Source: Clitopilus passeckerianus (Eukaryota > Basidiomycota > Agaricomycetes > Agaricales > Entolomataceae). From it: a DNA stretch of 64,000 nt. This document shows, in pieces, positions 56,697-64,000 of the stretch. The number at the start of each line of letters is the position of its first letter. The stretch's first letter is position 1. Location of the stretch: NCBI GenBank assembly GCA_944990035.1, contig CALYLX010000116.1:310001-374000 (forward strand), read 5' to 3'. Under the pieces are notes generated by a model that made no database searches, was not told where the DNA came from, and was given only the letters and a program-made list of their open reading frames with translations. The position numbers and the translations under genes are program-made.

Positions 56697-59239
56697 ATGG
56701 CACCTCCCACCGCTGAAATGGATGAATCTGAAATCAAAGACCCCTTTGAAGGCTTGGAATATGTCAATTCCCAGCTTGTGGCTCATGGCTTTTGCAAAAG
56801 CCCCGGAATTGAGCTCGATGGCCTCTCAAATGCGTCCTCAGATCGGGTAGTCAAGTGTCTCCTTGGGATGCTAAGTCAACGTATGGTGTGTTTCCAGCCA
56901 CGATCTTGTGCAATCGCTTGCACTAACGATATACATTCCTTTAGGATGATATGTCCAGAAGCGAAGACATGAATACGAAGTTGCGCACTCTCACATATGA
57001 CTACCAGCGCATTTCAGGCATGCATCAAACTGCACAAGAAGTTGCTTCAAGGGCAGAACGTGAGATGAATATTCACAAAACCAAGATGCAGTACAGTGTA
57101 AATTCTAAATCATGCCCTATCGTCGTTGTAACAATATTTGCAGGGCAGCTACTCGAGCCCAACAATCCGCCGAACATGCACACAAGCAAACCTCTCTGGA
57201 GCTATCACGCACGAGAAACCTGATGCAGGGAATCCGCGCTACCCATCAAAGTGAACTTCGAAAGAAGGAGAAAGAGTTGGAGCGAATATCCGAGAAATGG
57301 ACAAAGCTCGCTGATACCCAGGCAAAGCTTATGGGAGTTCCCAGTGGCATGCGGTGTGCCAATGTCAGCATTTCGACTGGTCAAGAGGTCGTTGGTCAAG
57401 GACAGGGCTTCCTCGATATTGCACTGGAAGAAGCGGAGAGTTCGCGGAAACAGCTTATCGAAGAAAACATCTACTTGAGGAAGCTTGTTCTGGCGGCAGC
57501 AAATGAACTCATTACTGCCTCTCATCGGTTCAAAAGTTTATCGACCTCCACAAGCGCCGAGGTATGTGCACTGCAATCGTGGGTTGCTTGCCACTTTACT
57601 AATGCATTACAATTAGCCCTCTTATCTCACACTCTCTACCTTATTTCCCATACATCCACATGACTTTGCCGAAACCAAGATCTCCTCGCTTGGATCTGAA
57701 TTCAGGACAGGATTGTTCAAGTATCTTGAAAGCAGTGGCGAAGATCCTTCGGCCCTGAAGAAGACCATCTCTCAGAACAAGGACGCCGATACTTCAAATC
57801 TACAGAAAGCTATTCAATCACTGAACAAAGAACTTGGTGGGCCTTTATATAAATTCAAGGGCAATGATGCCGGACTGAATGACATTCGTTAGACCTATTG
57901 AAAGAGGTCAATGCCTCTCAAGCCGCAGAAATCAGAGCCCTTCGAAATGAGAATGCCGACGAACGACAGAAGACAGAAGAGTCCCAAGCTCGCTCTGATG
58001 CATATCTGGAAGCTGAAAGGATTCAGCTGGACCGAACCCAGAAACAATTGGAGCACCAGAATGAAGAGCTTGCGGCCTTGAAGGAGGAGCTGGAACGAGC
58101 GAGAGCAGACATAGAGGTACATTCGAGGTATCTACGGAAGCATGCAGATTGGCTTACTGTGAATTATGATTCCAGAGCGACCGAATCAGGTTAGAGGATG
58201 AGAGGAAAGCATGGAAAGTCGAACAAATGCTCTCAAAGCCCTCACCCGATCCAACTCCCGAAAAGCTTGAACCAACTGCATCCTCATCCTCCCCCGAAGG
58301 ACAGCCAAGACCAGCTCCAAGACCTCGCGGAGGAGTAAGCTGACATCCTCCAGGAAGGCAGATGATGTTATACCTCCTTTCGAAACAGAAGTCATCCCTG
58401 AACCGAGCCACAAGCTTAAACGTCGGCCCTCTGTACCACTTCTAGCAAGCACTTTTGTGCTACCCCCTCCAACACCGCACACCTCCCTACCATCTCAACC
58501 CGCACTACTCGATACCCTTCCGCCCGTGGATTTCTCAGAGGAAGAAGCGCCTCAAATCATCGCACCACCTTTACCTTTGACAACGCCTGAGGAACCTGAG
58601 GAAGACGATTCCAATCCCGTTGGTCCTCCAGGGACACCAGAGCCTGTCAAACGCCCCTTCCCAATGGCTAAACCTCTAGCACAAAGGATGATACATGCAT
58701 ATTCCCCTGCCAAACCCAGTCCTCTCAGCCGGATTTTGATGCTCGGGAATTCGCCAAATAGTCCTGAAGCTCTACAGGCATTGCGGAGGGAAGTGAGCCT
58801 GGGGAACATATCGGAGGAAGAAGCTGCCATATTCTTGGACGGCCTGCCTGCTGAGTTGCCAGTGCACGCTGCATTGGAGGAGGCAGAACTTGGCATCGAG
58901 GAAGATGACGGGTTGCAAGCAAAGAGGATAGAGGCGAACCTATTCGGTCGATCGGCACCCACTGAAAAAGTGACAAAACGACAAACGAAGTCTGTTTCGT
59001 CGGGGACACAGTCTCGATCCAAACCAGTTGCCGCACGAGAGAAGGAGAATACAGTAAGACCACGGGTATTCACTGCAAAGCCTGCCTCTCCTGCTAGGCC
59101 TACGGTTGCAAGCCGAGCTCGATCTACTCTTGGTTCCAGACCTGCGGCGCTTCACTTTAAAGTGGCACCTTCTACGATTCCCTCCCCAAGGAAAGGGCCA
59201 CGTCGAGCCCCCAGAGATCCCGAGAGACCAACCAGATGA
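56697..59239 (+). CDS. Coiled-coil spindle-pole protein of the Msd1/SSX2IP (ADIP) family
   Basis: Likely anchors microtubule minus ends at the spindle pole body. The start (MAPPTAEMDESEIKDPFEGL) precedes a conserved N-terminal block (LEYVNSQLVAHGF, VVKCLLGMLSQR) and the ADIP-type coiled coil. That runs across several introns from about 56,945 to 58,190 (KLRTLTYDYQRISGMHQTAQ, AATRAQQSAEHAHKQTSLEL, LRKKEKELERISEKWTKLAD, QLDRTQKQLEHQNEELAALK). The C-terminal about 300 residues are Pro/Ser/Thr-rich, with S-P and T-P sites and basic ends, as in proteins phosphorylated in mitosis. The pattern of ADIP heptads after a short helical leader is the main evidence. The S. pombe orthologue Msd1 works with the gamma-tubulin complex. 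The exact donor and acceptor sites in the middle are approximate. About 740 residues. Confidence 0.8.
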
Positions 59240-59462
59240 AAATGGACTATGCTAGTTCTTCAATTCCATTCGGTTTACATGTGTTGCACTTCGTTCTTGG
59301 AAATTCTTGTATTCATTCAACTTTATATGTCCATTTGTATTGCACGATATAACTGCCTATCCTGAATGTTCTACGCCAGTTAGATAAGAGAAGGGCATCT
59401 GTAATACCTCAAACCTTCCCGAAGTGGGCTGAAATGACCCCAGAGGGCGACGTACCACGGTC

Positions 59463-61961
59463 CTAGGTGGTCCTTATGAAAGAGGAGAAGTAATTACTGA
59501 TGACGGCTACATTTTCAAGGGGAGTCACCAGTCCAATGTACCCATCAGGCCGAACTACGACTATGGCACCCTCTTTAGGGTCAACACCGAATTTCGAATA
59601 CGCGTCGAGGCCATTCCGTATTTGTTCTTGAGAAGAAACGTAGACTCTGGCAAACTTGTCAGTACGTGTAATGTGGTAAACGTGAGGTCACCTACTTCGA
59701 CCAATGAGACCTGAGAAAGGTTGGGAGTTCATTCACATGATCAATTGCGTTGACGGAAGCAGAGATAGAATAGATGGTGTACACCTCGGACGCATTACTG
59801 CTCGGCGAATGCTTCACGAGGCAGCCTTCCAAATCTTGGGAAACCGTCATAAGCCTTTGACGTAGCTCCGAATCCCCTGTATCTCCCATGAAGACAAACA
59901 GCTTGAATCGCGTGTCTGAGGGAAGCAAATCATGCAGGTTAATTGGCCGGGAGTCCACAACTCGTTGTATGGGCTGAGGAGGGATACGAGTCCCGATTGA
60001 AAGGTTCTTTGCAAATGAAGTGTAGGTGCTGCCGGTCAATGGAGAATTGAGATAGCGTATGCCGATGCCACTGGTAAAGCCACCAGATTTCTTGAAAGCA
60101 CTAGAACGGATTTGTTGAGCAACGTTGATGACTGGTCGGAGAGATATTCCGGCACCTGATGAATTCACCATGCGAGACTCCGTGCTCTTGCTCCCGACTT
60201 CTGGGCCTGTCGGAGAAAAGTTTGGAGAAGGTTTTATCAAAGTTTATGAGCTCCTGTGCAAATGCTCGTCTCTCGATCTCGTACTGCCTGGTAGTTAGTA
60301 GAGTGATCCATGAACATGTATGAACACTTACAGAGTCCAGCAGATTGGGGTTCGCCCATCCTCTAAGAACATATGCCAATTTCCAAGCTAGAAGAATGTG
60401 TTGGTTCACGAAGCAAAACGGCCAGAGCTAATCACTGACCAAGATTATGTGAATCGTTCATGCTTGCGTTCATCCCTTGTCCTATAAGCCGTGAAAGGTC
60501 TGACAAGCTAAATCATGGGTTGATTGCTTACCAGCCTTTGGTGAATGTGTATGGCATGCATCGCCGACAATGAAAACACGATTTTTCACGGAAAACCTCG
60601 AGGCGACCCGCTGGCCAACTACATGAAAATTATCCATTAAGAGGGAGTATCTTTTCACAAAAAAATCTTGCTCACTTCGGTAGATCGTCCACCATTCAAA
60701 CTCCTTAGGCTGATTGAAGTAAAAAGGTTTCATCGACTTCCTTGCAACCTATCCGACAATCTGGTGAACCCTTGCCTCGAACACACTGACCGGGATGATA
60801 CTCACGTTAAGCAGCTTCTCTGGCGTCATATGGTTCCTATCCACTCTTCCGTTCCCATCATCAACTACATCAGTAGAACCAAGCTGGATATACAGCCGAA
60901 TCTTGTCGCCTTCTCTCGGAATGATCATGCATGCGCCATTCGTTGAATGAATCAACGTTTTATTCCGGACATCAGGAAAGTCGGTATCCGGGACAAGGTC
61001 AATTACGCCCCAAACGTAGTCTGTGTTTTCGCCTTGCATCTCGATATCAAAATATTTTCGAACCCATGAATGTGCGCCTGATAACACACTTATTAATAAC
61101 CGCTGGGGAGGATGTTTGATTTCATTCACCATCCGCTCCAACCACATATTTGGCGTGAACAGTTTCTGTTTCCGTGGTCCCTTCTCTCTGGAGGACAACC
61201 TAGAAGGCCATTAGCCGCAGGGAACAAGAATAAAGCAGGATATAACACAGACCCGGACTGGATAGGAAGCCGGTGCGTGACTTGCTACCTCTTCACCTAT
61301 ATGTATGGATACGGGAACCATTTGTCTCCTGACTTCGACCGCGAAAGAGCGCATAGAATCCAAGAAGATGGACTCTATAGCACCTTGATGTAACGTGCAC
61401 TACGGAGGTGGCTTGAATCATGGAGGACACATTCACAAGAAAACCAATTGGTTACCTCGAAGGGATAGTTTGTCCATTGGTCAGTAACATCGGGGGCCCT
61501 GTCTGTGAGCTGACGAAATGACCTATATTCAGCAGGTTGCTTGTGTTTGATCTCAAGGCCACGTACCTCAATCTCTCCTGTCTCCGGATTTGGATTATAG
61601 AAGGCCTATTCCCGAACGTCGTGATGAGCGAGTAACATAAGCCAACAAGAACCAGATTTTACTTACGGCTGTATGCAATTGATTTGCCTCCTTTAACAAT
61701 CTTTGGCCTAGTCCGTAGCTTTGAAGGACTTCAATTGTTCTAGGCTGAATCCCGTCAGCTTGACCTGCTGCGACTTTGACTGGTCTACAATTTCACATGG
61801 TCAGTATCAATTCTCGCAACACAGAAACAACCTTACCGTTTGTCAACAATCATAACGGAGACACCAGCTCTGATTAAAGCATTGCATGCCATAAGCCCAG
61901 CTGGGCCGGCACCGATAATAAGAACGTCGACATCAGTGGATTTCGCGATACTAACAGGCAT
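59463..61961 (-). CDS. FAD-dependent phenol 2-monooxygenase type enzyme
   Basis: Class A flavoprotein hydroxylase of aromatic compounds, NADPH-dependent. The start at 61961 gives MPVSIAKSTDVDVLIIGAGP, then AGLMACNALIRAGVSVMIVD. The second motif is YVVGADGAHSWVRKYF across an intron, and the third is [20 protein letters not shown], then MNDSHNLAWKLAYVLRG. The C-terminal thioredoxin-like domain of phenol hydroxylases is present (about 59,480-60,060: HDLLPSDTRFKLFVFMGD, IVVVRPDGYIGLVTPLE). Introns are about 50-65 bases. The enzyme fits catabolism of lignin-derived phenols. It differs from the monooxygenase at 11,012 by this extra domain. Just upstream, about 61,990-62,090 is also open and protein-like on the minus strand, so an additional 5' exon is possible, but the ATG here is where family members start. 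Confidence 0.9.
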
Positions 61962-62612
61962 CTTTGAGTACAAGCTAGTGCTTAGAGAGAAGCGAGACTG
62001 TCGTACCGAGAATACGAGTTCCCCATCCCTCTTATACCCAATATCGAGGTTGGCATCCTTGCCTAAAGCAGGTCTAGCGGCTACACCCTAGGGGTAGGAG
62101 TCAGCAAGATTTAAAATCTGGCGTCGTTCGGGCTATACATGATGACGAGCTAGAGTGGCATCTGAGGGAGGTCGACCCTCCATAAGGTAAGAAATCACGT
62201 TGGCCTGGGATCCCATGAGAACCGGAGACAACTAAAAGGTAGTTTTGTGTGCCATGAATTACGAGCATGGGGTTAGATGTGTGCTCTTAATGGATTACCC
62301 TTTCTAGGCAAGTGGTCCACCACGTTGAATCGGATATTGATATTGCCTCGCAAACGCGTGCTTCGCCCGCCATTAAATTGGGGCGGGAGCCCTGTGAATT
62401 TGTCCAGCACGAGGAATCAAGAAAATGAATGATGACTATGATTTATCAGTATTAATGACAACAATAATTACAGATAACAAGACGACATTCCACCGGGCAA
62501 CAAAAATATGAACGGGCGGCACATAAATTACATAGAGATCTGATGATAGAGGAATATCAGGATAGGCCTTCTTGAGAGCTATGAACTAACTCACGGATCA
62601 AATACGAAAGGA
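61962..62612. other. Intergenic with a possible extra exon
   Basis: 651 bases between the monooxygenase start and the POLD4 stop, both minus. On the minus strand about 61,998-62,090 reads protein-like (NLDIGYKRDGELVFS) and is framed by a CTAG acceptor and a GTACGA donor directly before the ATG at 61961. It may be a missed 5' exon or a relic of another gene. The remainder (about 62,100-62,612) shows nothing. Confidence 0.35.
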
Positions 62613-63435
62613 TCAGACTTCGGTATAGAGGACAGACTCAGAGTATTCCGTCTGTTCCGTACCCTGCTTGGTCTCAAGAATCTCGCGGACCTGCACAATC
62701 GCATCAGCAATGGGAATGTCCGGCTCAAGAGGACAATAACGCACCTCTTCCGGAGGGTTAAGGCCGAGAGCTTTGGCCCTCTGCCATCGTTCAAGTCGTG
62801 ACATGCCAATACACGGTCCGTACTCGTACGACCTGAAGGATGTATTAGTGAGTTACATGATTCCCTGACGGCTGCCTCACATGTCAAAGACGCGAAGTAT
62901 CTCATGAACCTTATTCTGCCCCTCTGCATGGACTGTTTCCAACGGTCAACATTTTGACCCAATGCAAGATGGAAGAATGTCTTACTCGGATGCAAATGAC
63001 CCATTTTCTCTCGAGTAGCTGCATGTTGCTTACGCCATCTTTTATCGTTAATGTCCAGTTCTTCGCGTGGCTGCTCAGGCGCTTTGTTCTGTGGTTTAGG
63101 CTCTTCGACTTTGGGAGTCACTACTGCCTTCTATAGACACTCTCCTCAGTCAATTGAGAATCTCACAAAGGAAATTGGGTTGCTTCTACCTTGGCAGGCT
63201 TGGGGATAGGAGCTACTTGCAATTCTTCAGAGGAGGCACTGGAGGTCGAGTCCGACTCAGAATCTTCGGGTATATCCTTCTCAATGACCTTTGAAGGAGG
63301 GATTTTCACTTCTACAGGCTTTACAACTTCATTGGGTTTATGGGTTGCCGCTTTTGCTGAGGCCGTTCGTTTTGACGATGCAAAGGACAATGTGCCCTGT
63401 TTGAGTGTCGAGGATTTTTGCGTTTTTGCAGACAT
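62613..63435 (-). CDS. POLD4: DNA polymerase delta subunit 4
   Basis: Small accessory subunit that stabilises polymerase delta at the replication fork (Cdm1 in fission yeast). Exons 63190-63435, 62986-63130, 62881-62932 and 62613-62832 join in phase to 220 residues. The start at 63435 (MSAKTQKSSTLKQGTLSFAS) is preferred over 63495, because the sequence from MSAK carries the PCNA-interaction-like KQGTLSF motif that opens these proteins. A Pro/Lys/Ser-rich linker follows. The conserved C-terminal domain contains VHEILRVFDMSYEYGPCIGM, then SRLERWQRAKALGLNPPEEV, the family signature. Confidence 0.92.
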
Positions 63436-63773
63436 TGTGTAAATCGTAACGATCTTCTGGATAGCAAAACGTTGTGGAAGTGTAAAGGTAGTCACGAAAT
63501 TGGTTCAAGTTGAACTGGCCAAAGTCAACAACAACGAAGTCCAACACAGGACAATGACTAATGAGCGCCTCCGCCTTTATTTACCCCTTTCGGATGTACA
63601 CCGCCACGAACGCGTCTTGCGAGGTTTACGGGAATTCGTGAACCAGATACCGTTTCGCGTAACTTGCTGGCAATGGTTTTCCCTCCGAGCTATTTGATTT
63701 CTTGTCCAAATCAAATAGCTACGCAGCTTTTTACATAATAAAGCTAGAAAGCCCTTTCAGCCGTTCTATGAGT
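63436..63773. other. Intergenic
   Basis: 338 bases between the POLD4 start and the stop of the partial transporter, both minus. No gene is seen. An ATCAAATAG direct/inverted pair (AGCTATTTGAT...ATCAAATAGCT) lies near 63,690-63,722. Confidence 0.4.
63688..63722. repeat. Short inverted repeat, possible terminator hairpin
   Basis: GAGCTATTTGATTTCTTGTCCAAATCAAATAGCTA contains arms AGCTATTTGATTT and AAATCAAATAGCT separated by about 7 bases, a strong perfect stem. It lies just downstream (about 55-85 bases) of the transporter stop on the minus strand, so it could act in its 3' UTR. Function is not known. Confidence 0.5.
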
Positions 63774-64000
63774 TCAGGTGAGATATCTGAAGTTCGGATG
63801 CAAATATCCAAGCTCTTCAATCTCCTTCTCTGACCTTCCCTGCAACCGATGGTCTCTCGCACCAAGTTCTCGCCTGGAGTTCTCCCAGCGTAGGTAGAAA
63901 TGTGCTGTAAAGGAGAGCAAGCATGCTGCAGAGCTTGTTGCTAGATTCAGCGAGTTGCCCTTGTGGTAATCTGGTGCGTCTTTAGGTAGGTAGGTCCAAA
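63774..64000 (-). CDS. Anion:cation symporter (MFS, Dal5/Tna1 type), 3' end only
   Basis: The minus strand is open from the right window edge to a stop at 63774-63776 and reads a characteristic C-terminus: WTYLPKDAPDYHKGNSLNLA at the edge, a final membrane helix (AACLLSFTAHFYL), then RWENSRRELGARDHRLQ and SEKEIEELGYLHPNFRYLT. This matches the end of fungal allantoate/nicotinate/vitamin permeases (TC 2.A.1.14). About 75 residues are inside the window and the rest of the gene lies beyond 64,000. The substrate cannot be told from this part. Confidence 0.85.
   Translation of the reverse strand, partial: WTYLPKDAPDYHKGNSLNLATSSAACLLSFTAHFYLRWENSRRELGARDHRLQGRSEKEIEELGYLHPNFRYLT

Noticed and set aside
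1..64000. Transposons, viral insertions, CRISPR arrays, rRNA operons
   Set aside because: No reverse transcriptase, transposase, integrase or capsid motifs, no long terminal repeats and no repeat-spacer arrays were seen on either strand.

Overview
This window is nuclear DNA of a filamentous basidiomycete, most likely a mushroom-forming Agaricomycete. The protein-coding genes are interrupted by many very short introns (mostly 45-65 bases, GT...AG, often with a CTNAC-like branch site). Exons can be tiny, genes lie close together on both strands, and the repertoire is typical of wood- or litter-decay fungi: a CBM1 cellulose-binding secreted protein, a secreted berberine-bridge-like FAD oxidase, a fungal beta-trefoil inhibitor-like protein, a quinate/sugar porter, phenol-type monooxygenases and a multi-pass hybrid histidine kinase. 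I found no rRNA gene, no convincing tRNA, no transposon, no viral insert and no CRISPR array. All gene models were joined by hand from splice signals and reading frame, so exon edges are predictions.

Layout. 1-5.5 kb: a fragment at the left edge (-), ADE1 (+), a secreted FAD oxidase (+) and a small secreted protein (-). 6-9.3 kb: an F-box-like protein (+) and a 12-exon sugar/quinate porter (-). 9.3-14.5 kb: a sparse accessory stretch with a decayed coding fragment, an FAD monooxygenase (+) and a beta-trefoil inhibitor-like gene (-). 14.5-27.6 kb: a ZNF511-type zinc finger protein (-), a large Rho1-type GEF with DEP, two DH modules, PH and CNH (-), a UBA-UBX adaptor (+), an F-box protein (-) and about 1.8 kb with no firm gene. 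27.6-33.7 kb: BIR1/survivin (-) head to head with the cohesin-release factor WAPL (+). 33.8-41.5 kb: CBM1 protein (-), a possible small gene (+), ALG5 (-) and a RanBD1 protein (-). 41.9-46.1 kb: hybrid histidine kinase (-). 46.1-48.6 kb: no gene seen. 48.6-59.5 kb: a Snt2-type chromatin reader (+), a USP8/Doa4-like deubiquitinase (-) and an Msd1/SSX2IP-like spindle-pole protein (+). 59.4-64 kb: phenol-hydroxylase-type monooxygenase (-), DNA polymerase delta subunit 4 (-), and the 3' end of an anion:cation symporter (-) running off the right edge.

Most of the core genes concern the cell cycle, chromatin and polarity: BIR1, WAPL, Msd1-like, Snt2-like, POLD4, RanBD1 and RhoGEF. They alternate with substrate-facing accessory genes: FAD oxidase, CBM1 protein, sugar porter, monooxygenases and secreted proteins. 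BIR1 and WAPL start only 151 bases apart on opposite strands and can share a promoter. The deubiquitinase and the Msd1-like gene are likewise divergent, about 300 bases apart. Nothing here is a clear new multi-gene system. The most unusual points are the tandem DH modules, a 9-base exon in the porter, two GC-AG introns, three genes with unexplained frame changes, and a CBM1 protein carrying a C-terminal domain I cannot assign.
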